Below, in pieces: positions 24,880 to 35,983 of a DNA stretch of 64,000 bases; within the stretch, counting starts at the first letter, position 1, and every line of letters starts with the position of its first letter. Source of the stretch: Centroberyx gerrardi (lineage: Eukaryota; Chordata; Actinopteri; Beryciformes; Berycidae); NCBI RefSeq assembly GCF_048128805.1, contig NC_136017.1:18187307-18251306 (forward strand), read 5' to 3'. The translations under genes were made by a program, and so were the position numbers. The notes under the pieces were generated by a model. The model searched no databases and had not been told where the DNA came from. It saw nothing but the letters and a program-made list of their open reading frames with translations.

Positions 24880-25412
24880 GTTAAAGCTACACTAAGCGAT
24901 TTTCCGACCACTAGAGGGTGACACACAGCACATTTTGTAAACATACACAGCAGAACTACTGGGCAACGGAAGCCCTTAAAGACAAACCGTGCATAAAGGC
25001 TAATGGCTAAAATAAACTTACCTACGGAGAAATATTGCCGGTACCAGTCTTGCTTTGCCAGATTTTTCTCCTGCTGAAGGTTACATGTCCCACAATGACA
25101 AGTGAAGAGGTAGGTAACAAGTTTACTAGTTGAAAACGTTTACTCACTCGCTTCATCGATTCTGCCATTACCAGAATTTTTTTCAAGAATGGGAGTGGGA
25201 GAGCGGCGCTTTCAAACAGCGAGGGAGGAGACTAGCTAGTTTTAAAGAAAGGAAAAGCTACGACCTGGGCCGAAGAGGTGAAAACAACAACACAGCTGGT
25301 CCGCGTGTGTGACTATTTGTTTATATCATTACGTCTCACAGAAATCTCCACAGAGCACACGTTAGTTTCAGGATTGGTTACAGGGTCTGAAATCGCTTAT
25401 TGCAGGTTTAAC
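24880..25412. mobile_element. Non-autonomous DNA transposon with inverted ends
   Basis: The left end TTAAAGCTACACTAAGCGAT and the reverse complement of the right end, TTAAACCTGCAATAAGCGAT, are inverted repeats about 23 bp long. No transposase is seen. The right third (about 25295-25412) is repeated at 30985-31110, showing a dispersed family. Confidence 0.65.
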
Positions 25413-25414
25413 AA

Positions 25415-27220
25415 CTCTAATTACCTGCTGCCAACAAATTCTGACACAACACCACATAGAAATGTTGTTTTAAACCTCTTTGCGCATCATCACACAATTG
25501 TTCAGATATGTGAGTAATCATGTGTGCAATTCGTTTCCATGAAGTTCATCAGTTAGCCATCAGCCCACGGCCTTTCAAGTGCTAATCGTCTAACCTCTCC
25601 TCCATACTCTCCCTGCACAAATTTACGCTATTTAAGAGGCAGCCACGGGATATAAATTTTGACCAATTTGCAAACATATTTGCTTTTATTTGAAAGTTAA
25701 CATGGGAGAGGACAGTTCTTAAGGTGAATACAAAACAATGATCGCAGTCATATAAAATAATTGTGCCTGGCTCCTATAATCATGGTCACTCGCATCTGGA
25801 AACAACTATTCACTTTTGCTTATAACGTTAGGCTACTGAATGGATCTACTCCCATACCACCACAAGTTTTTCAGGTATCTTGTTTCTAGCCTGATTATAT
25901 ATAAATATCCATTATTTGCACACAGCTAGTTCTCCAATGGACCTCCATGATGTTGCCATCCATGGTTGTTGGGAGATTTGTGAGGCAACTGCTAAGACTG
26001 TATTGATTTCCAGATGTGCTGCATGATACTTCACTGGTTAGTATGCATGTATGTTTGAACCATTATTGTCGTACCATCTAAAATGTCCATTAAGGGCATG
26101 CAACATGTAATGATTGCACCTTTGACAAAAACAGATAAACATTTAGTACCCTGTTCTTTTACACTTTAATGTGTTGTGTATTATTTTGATTGATATTTGA
26201 TTTTGTAAATGCACAAGCAATTATTTTTCTTCATGTAAATTGTGAGAGAATAAAGCTTGGATTTAAATTAAATATCTCATATGTGTGATAAAAAACTGTT
26301 TACATTTGATGCTGTCGCTATTCTTAGTTGAGCAGCTCTACTGGATAAAATCTGTCACATGCAAACTGTATTTAAATAACATTCTAGAGATTAGCCCATA
26401 GAGAGTGCCACAAAACGGGGGATTCAAGCCAAACAAAAGCAAAAATGAATGAACTAGTAACTACATAAAAGAACATGTTATGCTGACATAAAGAAATGAA
26501 TGGTGACTGAACCGTAAATAGTATAAAAGCAGCTGCTGTCACTAAGTGTACAGAAGCAAGGCAGTGGCAGTGGTTGTGTGCAGTTTACAAGATTTCTAAA
26601 TGTGGCATCATTTTAAATATTCACAGAACTCATACCTTTATAGTGTCCATTTAGAAAGAATTGTATTATTTCAATTATTTCAATATGTCATGTGATTGGT
26701 TGATGTATCGAATGGGATAGATAAAGGACATACAATTTGAGGCAAGCGTCTTGCTGACGTAATGGTTTCATGATAAGAATCGCTGTGTTGATAACTGTTG
26801 TATCTATATATTGTGGTTTTTGACAGCTTTGACGATACAGTATGTACAGTACCATATTGAACTGGATTTGAGGAAAGCTAAAATGGCCATAACATGTTGA
26901 AGGGTCTTTTGTGCACTGCACTGATAGATAAAGATGTATTTAAATTGTGGAAGGCAAAATAAATTTTGACAAACAAATATGATTTTCACTCTTATTAACC
27001 ATTATGCCAACCTCCACAGTCAATACAATTTAAGACATTACAAATATGCATGTTTGATACAAAATACAAGCTATTATATATTTATAGTTTATTTGTAGTT
27101 TATTTCATTTTGTTTCATCATCAACCAAAACAAATTCCAAAGGAAGCCAATGTTCAAAGGAAAACAGCTGATTTGCTTTGTTGACCACACAAACAAAAAA
27201 TATATTGTTCTGTGAAAAAA
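25415..27220. other. Intergenic stretch before crystallin E, no gene seen
   Basis: AT-rich, with only short open frames of low-complexity composition. No RNA gene or element ends recognised. Confidence 0.45.
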
Positions 27221-27286
27221 GCTGACGAGCCAGCCCAGTCATTGATTTGAATGACAATGCCGCAGGTCATCCATGGGTTATAAAGG
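27221..27286 (+). promoter_or_regulatory. Promoter of crystallin E with SOX-POU-like site
   Basis: TATAAAGG lies at 27279-27286, about 53 bp before the start codon. At 27243-27258 the minus strand reads CATTGTCATTCAAATC, which differs by one base from the classical SOX-OCT composite CATTGTCATGCAAAT. GCTGAC (Maf half-site-like) lies at 27221-27226. The composite recurs in F and G. SOX and POU/Pax factors are established crystallin regulators; use here is inferred. Confidence 0.55.
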
Positions 27287-27338
27287 CAGCGCGGAGACCA
27301 CAACTGCTGCTACAGTGTGACGAAGGCTAGCCAACACA

Positions 27339-28160
27339 ATGGGAAAGGTAAGGCTGCTTGTTTTGCTATGCATCTTTTGTGCTTCTGCGTACCTCCACAG
27401 ATTATTCAACCGAAACCAATGAACAGGGGTCATTTGAGTCCCATTGTCATGTGGTAAAATCTGCATATTCTCCTTAATTTGGGCTAACTGCTTGAAAATA
27501 CCTACAATCCCCCCCAAAAATCCCTCGATTGATCTGTTTCCAGATCATCTTCTACGAGGACAGGAACTTCCAGGGTCGCTCTTATGAGTGCAGTGGTGAA
27601 TGCTCTGACCTGCATTCCCACTTCAGCCGCTGTAACTCCATCAGGGTGGACAGTGGTAGCTGGATGGTGTATGAGAGACCCAATTACATGGGCTACCAGT
27701 ACTTCCTGAGGAGGGGTGACTATCCAGACTACCAGCGCTGGATGGGATTCAATGATTGCGTGCGATCCTGCCGCATGATCCCTACGGTAAGCTTCAGTCA
27801 GTTGGTTTGGGACCGCATCATCATAAGATGTGCTTCTCTGATGATCCTTCACTGGTCCAGAACTTTATAAACACTTTATTTTCTCTGCAGCACCAAGGGT
27901 CTCACAGAATGATGATCTACGAGCGCGCAGAGTTCGGAGGTCAGATGATGGAGCTGTCCGATGACTGCCCTTCCCTCTTCGAGCGCTTCCATTACAACGA
28001 CATCTACTCCTGCAACGTGATGGATGGCCACTGGATCTTCTATGAACATCTCCATTACAGGGGACGCCAGTACCTGATGCGCCCTGGCCAATATAGGAGA
28101 TTTAACGAGTGGGGAAGCACGAGCGCTAGGGTGGGTTCTATCAGACGCATCACTATGTGA
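27339..28160 (+). CDS. Gamma crystallin E, M-type with all four tryptophans (173 aa)
   Basis: Coding exons: 27339-27347 (MGK), 27544-27786 (81 codons, ends RSCRMIPT) and 27891-28160 (89 codons plus stop, ends RRITM). Introns are short (196 and 104 bp) with GT-AG ends; AATAAA is at 28203-28208. All four canonical tryptophans are present: GSWMVYERP and YQRWMGF in the N-terminal domain, GHWIFYEH and FNEWGS in the C-terminal one. Met is only 12 of 173. The protein thus resembles the general vertebrate gamma pattern more than A-D do. It is the shortest of the eight, lacking the usual DF/SC tail after RRI. It converges with F; the two poly(A) signals are about 420 bp apart. Confidence 0.94.
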
Positions 28161-28670
28161 GACGAGTTCATGTCCAAACAGTGTTTTTGTTAGGTACTGT
28201 CAATAAATCCATCCAAATACCACGGTTCTGTGGACTGCATTTTTTTGTTTTTGGTTTATCTGGAGGCTCTTTGAAAGCATTTAATTCAAAGAAAAATATT
28301 TTATATTACCAGTTGGGTTGTTTCATAGGGTGCAAAGTTTGCTTAGTTGGCGGTTAATTTGTCATGAATTGCCTTTCAAAGTGCAGACAGCAACACACAA
28401 GGGATTAGACCGATGTAACAAAAGGAAAGGTCCAGACAATTCTTGTGATCCACACTTGTTGTTTCATGAGTGGATCGCACATTAAATCTGACCTCTTGGT
28501 GTATATAATCAAATGTTAGGGGAAAGGAACTTCAACATACAACAGCAAGTAAAATTTAAAAACACATGATAGACACACATCCCATGTTCATGTCTTTTGG
28601 ATACAAACACACACAGTTTAAACCCAGCAGTTTATTGAGAACAGACAGAAGGAAGGAGGTATGAAGACTT

Positions 28671-30398
28671 CTAGTTGAAGTCAGTGATTCGCCTGAATGA
28701 GCCGACCCTTGGACTCAGACCTCCCCAGTCGCTGTATCTTCGGTACTCGCCGGGTCTCAGGTAGTATGTTCTTCCCCTGTAGTTGGGCTGGTCGTACAAC
28801 AGCCAGTGGCCATCGACCACATTGCATGAGTTAATGTCAGTCATGCGGAAGCGGTCCTGGACGTTCGGACAATCATCGCTCACCTCCTGCATTTGGCCGC
28901 CCATGTCTGGACGCTCGTACAGCCTCATTTTGTAGGCGCCGCGGTACTACAAGAAGATAAGAACATCATTTACATGAGTCAAATAGTATTTGTTTTAGCT
29001 CACTAAGGTACCAGATGGGTTGGGTTTGTCACATGATACAAGTGAATGAGTTCCACAAAGTTTAGACAATCACAGAAAAGTATTTGAAATTCATTTTAGC
29101 ATGCTTTTTGGTCATTGTCAACCCAACACTCACTGAATAGTCCTTATGTGGTAAAACCCCACCTATCTAATACTCTATGCAGGTTAAAGCAAACACCAAG
29201 AATGATCTGCATATGCTATTTCACTCAGTTCTGGATGATAATGGTCTTTGATTTGGGGGATTTCTATCCAACACCGATCATTTCTTTATTGCACATGTAG
29301 AGGGTTCAAGAAAGGTTCTTGGAACTAGTCTTATGGCAAGGTTCATTTTCTTGGGACATGTCATTGTTCATGTCATTTGTTTTATCATTTCATCTTTCAT
29401 CCTTTTTTTCAATAACGGTCAGACATATTTTCCTGGATCAGTCAAAGACGACATAGCTGTTATTGCATTATTGTATTTGAGGGACCTAACTGAAAACATA
29501 AAACATTGTTTTTCACAATCTTGGTTCTTTAAGTATATTATGAAAGATGTCCATTGAAGAACTTTTTAGTTCAGGCTTCTTTTATATTCTGCATATACTA
29601 ATGATATTTTATTGTCATAAGGGTTCCACTATTTCCTACTGTATACATAGATATTTTTTTATATTTTATAAAAAAATATATATATATTTATACACACATA
29701 TGCATTCCCATATTTATATATACTTACATAGATTTATATTTACTTAATAATACTGCACAGATTTCACATCTATTTGCTGCATTGTATTTCCTCTGGACAT
29801 ATTTCAAAATATATTTTTTTATTGTTTTATTGTTTTTAATATTCTTATTGTCTCTATTGTTTTTATTGCCTACTTTATTTTCTATTTGCATTCTTATATC
29901 ATAGTTTACTTTTTCCTATTACTTTTGCTGCTGCTCCAACGACCCAGTTTCCCCACATGGATCAATATAGTTTCATCTCATCTTAACTCATGGTGGTGAA
30001 ACCACAGCTGACTGAGGCTTACCATAGGAATCATACGGCAAGACCGGATGCAGTCGTTGATGCCGATCATGCGCTGGTTGTCTGAGTACTCCCCTCTCCG
30101 GAGGAAGTACTGGTGGCCCTGATAGTTGGGTCTCTCATACACCACGAAGCAGCCGCTCTCCACCCGGATGGAGTTGCAGCGGTTGAAGTAGGAGTGCAGG
30201 TCGGCACAGTCGCTCATGCACTCATGGTGCCGACCCTGGAAGTTCCTGTCCTCGTAGAAGATGATCTGCAAATGTTTTTCAAACCATCGTTTCTTAACTT
30301 TCAACTCCCACTACGTTAAAAGCTTATCATGGCTTTCGTTCTGCATGTTTTAATTTTGTATTTTTAATAGTAATATGTAACAAGCTTACCTTTCCCAT
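28671..30398 (-). CDS. Gamma-M crystallin F (3 exons, 175 aa)
   Basis: Coding exons: 30390-30398 (MGK), 30023-30265 (81 codons) and 28671-28946 (91 codons plus stop). Exon 3 begins [19 protein letters not shown] instead of the usual HRG, because the acceptor is TTGTAG followed by TAC. AATAAA lies at 28631-28636 on the minus strand. The N-terminal domain ([20 protein letters not shown]) has no canonical tryptophan; the C-terminal domain has both ([14 protein letters not shown]). Met is only 9 of 175, so loss of tryptophan here is not matched by Met gain. The N-terminal exon is closest to that of G (shared [18 protein letters not shown]). Intron 2 (1076 bp) holds a LINE 3' tail fragment. Confidence 0.94.
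29780..29985 (+). mobile_element. LINE 3'-end fragment with TCATC-type tail
   Basis: The sequence ends 'ccagtttccccacatggatcaatatagtttcatctcatc', a 3' end typical of fish L2/Rex-like LINEs ('atttccccacggggatcaataaag' in family memory). It sits in intron 2 of crystallin F, just downstream of exon 2. Confidence 0.55.
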
Positions 30399-30454
30399 TG
30401 TTATATTAGTGGGGCCCAGATAGACACTCAATAGATGCTCTCTGTGCTGCTGTC

Positions 30455-30512
30455 CTTTTATAAAAAAAAGCAGCTGTGTGATTGCACAGCATAAAGTATT
30501 GTCATTCAAATC
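30455..30512 (-). promoter_or_regulatory. Promoter of crystallin F with SOX-POU-like site
   Basis: On the minus strand TATAAAAG lies at 30455-30462, about 57 bp before the start codon. GATTTGAATGACAAT lies at 30498-30512, about 35 bp upstream of the TATA box; the same 15-mer occurs in gene E's promoter at 27244-27258. Confidence 0.6.
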
Positions 30513-30984
30513 GGTTTTATCTACAGATAAGGACACAAATCTGGTTATGTATAGCTATGCTTCACAGTGTGATTAGTTATTGTTCTTGTCCAGTTTTCAC
30601 ATGTTCATCACTATTGATCAAAACACCACTGTACACTAGCGCCCGAGGGGTCACTGCTTACAGCATCAGCAAAACAACAGACGTTATTTGTGTCCTTTTC
30701 ATTCACAAAAGATTTCTATAAAGCTATATGCCTTTATGCACGTTTATCCATATTTTCCACAATGTAATTAGTTAAGCGATGGATTCAATTCCTTGTTCTG
30801 GCTTGTTGAATTGCAGTTCAATGATATATCATTTTGGCCTCTAAAGAAGGCATTTTCTTCCTTTTGTTCACCAAAACTTTGAATGCATCATGTTGCTTTT
30901 AATTCATGGTGTCATTGCTAATAATAATAAAATTATCAAAATGCATTGACATATTTGTTTTTTGTTTTTATGTTTTTTGAAAAC

Positions 30985-31110
30985 AGCAGCATAGCTGGCC
31001 TGCGTGTGTGGATATTGGTTCATATCTGTCTCAATTAAATCTCCACATAGCACACATTAGTTTCAGGATTGGTTTTTAAAGTCTGATATCGCTTATTGCA
31101 AGTTTAAGAG
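30985..31110. mobile_element. Fragment of the 24880-type DNA transposon
   Basis: Matches 25295-25412 in order and orientation, including 'cacattagtttcaggattgg' and 'atcgcttattgcaagtttaa'. Only the right end is present. Confidence 0.65.
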
Positions 31111-31830
31111 TGAAATCCAAAAGTGTCTCCTAAACAGCAGTAAGTGAGTTCTTCACCACCTCTATCCCCACCAGACATTCATGCTGCGTTCCAGAGATGT
31201 CGGAAAATTGGTCATTCTGACTTCCTACCATGGAATGGAGAGACCCTTCAAGTTGGAATTCCAAGGAGGAAACTCCAAACTCCAATGAGGAAAAGGTTTC
31301 AGAGATGAGGTTATCTGACGTTAACACAGACATTACTTTTGACATGTTTACACGTTTCAAAATATACTTCAGCTCGATTTTCATCATTGCATGACTGTCA
31401 ATCTTTCAAAAAGCCCTGTGTGGTAAACGGTCAAACATATAAAATTGAAATGTAAAGTTGCACTTACAATTGTTAATGTTCTATGTTAACAACTAGCTAC
31501 CTAATGTTGCTAGCTGACATAACATCAGCTGTTGCATGGAAAAAGTATTGATAACGCTTTATTTCCTGGGACCACAATTTCCTAATAGTTTCCTAGAAAG
31601 GAACTGTTGATTAGGTACATTTTTAGGAAATTCAGTTACCAAAGTATTTTACGTTGGGCAAAGAATATCTTGTGGGTGTCAATATGGACATAGGAAGTTG
31701 TGTTATAAGTAAGGGAATGGATAAGGTAAGAAGTGGAGAACAAGGCAGCAGAGAGATACGAGGGACTGATACCATTTTATTCAATGTGTGAAAAAAGGCA
31801 TACAGTAGACACTTGATGAGGACCTCCTCT

Positions 31831-34821
31831 TCAGAGGTCCATGAGGCGTTGTATGGAGCCGATCCTGGAGCTCATCCCTCCCCAGTCGCCGAACCTGCGG
31901 TACTCTCCGGGCCTCAGGTAGTACATCCTGCCTCTGTAGTTGGGCTGCTCATACATTAGCCAGTGGCCGTCCATCACGTTACAAGAGTTGATGTCAGACA
32001 TGTGGAAGCGGTCCATGATGTTGGGACAGTCGTCGCTCAGCTCCATCATCTGGCCTGCCATGTCATAGCGGTCATAAAACCGCATCCTGAAGTTTCCACG
32101 GTGCTGGGGGGGGGGGGGGGGGGGGGGCATCCAACACACAAAAACATGAATAGACTGTTGTTTCACTGTGGTGTAGCCTAGTTGCTTGTGACCTCGTCTG
32201 TACTCTTCCATTGTTGACGTATTTGTTGCTTTCTCTCTTTTTTTGTGTTTAACCAATAACTTTAATTCTGGCATATCATATCATAAACATGACATACTGT
32301 AGGATTGTAAAACCATTTTTTATTTTTTTTTAATCAATTTTAATAGCATTTCACTGCACTGGGTGGAAACTGTACCCCTAAAGTAAATTTTTCAATAACT
32401 GAGAGAAGCCATCCTATTTTCGGATTGACAACTATTCAATTTTTAAATGATGTAATGGTTTTTGAATGGGTTTCACGGGCTCTAGAGTCATGACGCTCAC
32501 TCAGCACATGGGTCGGCACATTAACGACCATGTAAGCCTCTTATTCAAGTAAAACCTTGCCAGACTGTTTAAAGAGTCTGGGGACTTTCTTTGATGCTGT
32601 CTATAGCAATAACGAACGTTACAGTTGTTTCAATTTGTAAAAGTTTATGTAGACTGTGTGGGCACAACTTGAAAATGAATGGCACTTTACAACGTAAAAA
32701 ATCTTTTTAAAAGTGAGGATGGCTGCATCTACTGCTCACTTCCAAGTGCTTAGCAACTAAATTATGCTGCCTACCCTCGCTGGAGTGACATATCTGGCAA
32801 CCAATAAAACTTAACACTCAAATACTGAGCGCATTCTGATTGGAGCACATTGTTAAGCTCTGTCTCAGGTTTCCAGAACGTCACTTTCCAGCTACAGCTG
32901 GATGGGAGGTCTAATTCACTAGGCTAAATAAAACCTACTCAAAACGCAAACGTCTGTCTGCGTTCGTCTGTCAAACTACTTAATCTGAGTTGCAGTAGGC
33001 TTCTCTCAAAATGATGGATGAAACCTCTTTATGCAAATGATTTTGCCACTTTAACTCTAAAATCATTTGCATAACATTTGCCAAACCCAAGTTTAACCAG
33101 AGCCACTGTCGGGTCCTAACAGCTCTTTATAAAAAAAAAAAAGAAATAGTTGCACAGACACCCTTACATTTGCTGTGACATTTATTTTATGTACTGACAT
33201 TTCAGCAATAACGGTTTCATTAGGGTGCTTGACGGACAGTGACACGCAGGAGGAGATCAAGTCCAACCCCTTAGGTTTACAGTGCATGCAGGTTCAGTGT
33301 CAACCCAAACAAGCAAAACATTTTAACAATATGATATTATGGCATAATAAAGATTAAGATTAAAACAAATGTGAAATGATTTCGAAAAGACATTTAAGTC
33401 CTGATTTCACAAAATGATCAGATTATCACAAAACACAGCTATGGATGACTTTCAACTTTCATTAGGCTGCTATATTTACACAAGCTTTCAATGTTGGTGC
33501 AGGATGTCCTATCCACCTCTATTCAATGTCCAAATGTTTGCTGGGTGAGTAACGGTGAATCTAAGGGGTGCACAACTTTTCTTTTTTGTTTTCCCATGGC
33601 TCAGCAAACATGCTGCAAATATAGCACCAAAATAACTGTTGAGACATCCATACATACACTGCTCGTCAAAAGTTTGGGGACACCTGATTGTACTATGATT
33701 TTCATTATCTTAAAGCCATTTTCATCTAAAGGCTTAAGCTTAAATGCTTGAAATGTGTTTCTTAGACAAATATAAATAGTGAAGTTGATGCCTATGTATT
33801 TCTTTCCAAAGCCTTTGTCTTTCCATCAAGGCAAAGAGCGGCTACTTTAAAGAATGTAAAATATAAGATAGTTTTGATTTGTTTAACACTTTTTTGGTCG
33901 CTGCATAATTCCATTTTTGTGTTATTTCATAGTTCTGATGTCTTTACTATTATTCTAAAATGTGGAAAATAGTAAAAATAAAGAAAAATGTGGTGTCCCC
34001 AAACTTTTGACGGGAAGTGTACAAGCAGTTTTGTGAAATTTGGACCTAATTAACTCTCTGATATCAGTTCAAAACAGTTTCCAAAGCTGTTTAAATATAC
34101 ACAGTAAACCTCACAGTAAACCTCATGTAAACCTAAGGGGTTGGCCATGGGCACCTCCTACATGTCACTGTCCGCCAAATGCACGCTGGGAGTTAATACT
34201 GCACCTCTTCGGGTGTGCGTGCTACTATTTATTGATAACCTGACAGCTCTTTACCATGGGGATCATGCGACAGGACCTGACGCAGTCGCTCATGCCCATC
34301 ATGCGCTGGTAGTCGGAGTAGTCACCCCTCCTCAGGAAGTGCTGGTGGCCCATGTAGTTGGAGCGGTCGTAGATCATAAACATGCCACTCTCCACCCTGA
34401 TCGAATGGCAGCGGTTGAAGTAGGAATGCAGGTCAGCGCAGTCACTCATGCACTCATGGTGACGGCCGCTGAAGTTCCCTTCCTCATAGAAGATGATCTG
34501 AGGAGAGAGAATAAAATAGGACAGTATACATCATCCATAAAGGCCATTCTGGTACTAAAACATGAAGGATCACATCTAGGTAAAGTACTATTTGTGACAA
34601 ATTCTTGAGGTTTGCCACCACATCAGGACAATTCAGATAGTGTCAGGCTAGTTGTCAGTCCCAGAAAACATACTAAATTGACTTTCAAATACTTTCTTGT
34701 CATTATCTAAACTTTATTGCCCATCTGGCACCTGAGTAAGCGACTACAAACCATGAAATGTATTTGCACATCTTATTTGTCCCATTTAGAATACAAAACA
34801 CATACTGTATACCTTGCCCAT
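31831..34821 (-). CDS. Gamma-M crystallin G (3 exons, 174 aa)
   Basis: Coding exons: 34813-34821 (MGK), 34255-34497 (81 codons) and 31831-32103 (90 codons plus stop, ends RLMDL). The donor after exon 1 is GTATAC. The acceptor of exon 3 is preceded by 22 consecutive C residues (minus strand). AATAAA lies at 31776-31781. The N-terminal domain opens [20 protein letters not shown], with Gly and Ser where the other genes have Arg/Lys and Gln (EDRNFQG). It has no canonical tryptophan; the C-terminal domain has both ([14 protein letters not shown]). Met is 21 of 174. Intron 2 is the largest in the cluster (2151 bp) and contains a Tc1-type MITE at 33657-34019. Confidence 0.94.
32106..32127 (-). repeat. 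Poly-C tract serving as polypyrimidine tract
   Basis: Twenty-two G on the plus strand, so 22 C directly before the AG of crystallin G exon 3. A similar arrangement is seen at boll exon 8 (55347-55372). Confidence 0.9.
32130..33655. other. Crystallin G intron 2, left part: no element recognised
   Basis: Intronic sequence without coding signal; A-rich run at 33128-33143. Nothing further recognised. Confidence 0.4.
33657..34019. mobile_element. Tc1/mariner-type MITE (363 bp)
   Basis: The ends are near-perfect inverted repeats: CACTGCTCGTCAAAAGTTTG at the left and the reverse complement of the right end CACTTCCCGTCAAAAGTTTG. Both are followed inward by GGGGACACC and flanked by TA, the Tc1/mariner target duplication. 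There is no transposase frame, so it is non-autonomous. It lies in crystallin G intron 2. Confidence 0.85.
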
Positions 34822-34871
34822 ATTTGCTGTAAGTGAGCCTCTTTCTGTGCTTCCACTGCATCGATGAAATA

Positions 34872-34947
34872 CCTTTTATATGTGGGAGCTTTGGAAAGGT
34901 GTGATGCTAACTGTTGTCATTCAAATAGGCAGGTAGGTGAGTCAGCA
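34872..34947 (-). promoter_or_regulatory. Promoter of crystallin G with SOX-POU-like and T-MARE-like sites
   Basis: Minus strand: TATAAAAGG at 34872-34880 (about 51 bp before the start codon), ATTTGAATGACAA at 34914-34926 and TGCTGACTCA at 34938-34947. The last matches the left ten bases of the T-MARE consensus TGCTGACTCAGCA. G is the only promoter here with both motif types. Confidence 0.6.
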
Positions 34948-34949
34948 GA

Positions 34950-35940
34950 GTGCTCACCGGTATTTTCTCCTCTGTCGTCTGTTCGGATGGTTTTACAACA
35001 GTAGCTTATGACAGTGAAGAGTGATAACCACAAGAGTCTGGAGATCAAAGTGTTACAAAACCCTCATTGGAGTACAATTTAGCTAAAATGCTAAGCCTGT
35101 TATTTATGGGCGATACTATGGCAAAATGAAACTTGTGTCATATGGTTCATAGTATTTATGTAGGTAAAAACTATAAGATCAGAGGAACATTAAGAATATA
35201 ATTTTATTTAAACCTGTGCTGTAATCAGTACTTATACATGCCATTTCATTTGCCTATCTTGTCAATTCGATCAATTGATTTGATTGACTCCCAAATCATA
35301 GCTGGAATTTGCCATGGCAAATCTTATGCTGAATTAGACAAATATATTACTTAGATATGTGTCTATTCATTTGAAATATAATGGACAAGTCATCTAGCCA
35401 ACAAGATCTCTTGTAGGTGTCAAAGGGGGAAGTTTCTACCATGGGTTATGTAAAGGGGATCAGTACGAATGTGTTCATCCTCACAGTTTTCCTCTGCAGA
35501 CAAAGGTCTTTTTCTCCTCTCCAGCAAAGCATTGTGTATGAGCTTTTCAGGTTGGGCGCTCTGCCAGCGAGGCATGTTGAGCCTCTATTGACCTGATTGG
35601 ACCCACTGAATCTGTGCCGAAGGAGCCAGCATCTCCACTAAATCAGAATGATCACTAGACATTTGACTTGGTAGTGTGGATCCTAACAGGATTAGTGTTA
35701 AGGCACTTTTTTGGCCAAGATGAACAATGCTCCCAGCACCAGGCAACAAAGTGAGACACAGTGTAAAAACAACCTGAGGCAATGCTTAGGCGTTACTGGC
35801 CATAACAGTTGCCTAGTGTATCGCTGCTTCTGAACAACATTGCTCAAACATGACTCATCTCTTGCGATGCAGACAACAACTCATCACCTCAAAGATCTGA
35901 ATCAATGGAAAGAAACCAATGACAACAGGGACCGTTTGAA
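34950..35940. other. Intergenic G-H, no gene seen
   Basis: No coding region or repeat ends recognised. Confidence 0.45.
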
Positions 35941-35983
35941 GCATTGTTTTATTTACTAGCAAGCTGAGAGGTTGATCGGTTCT

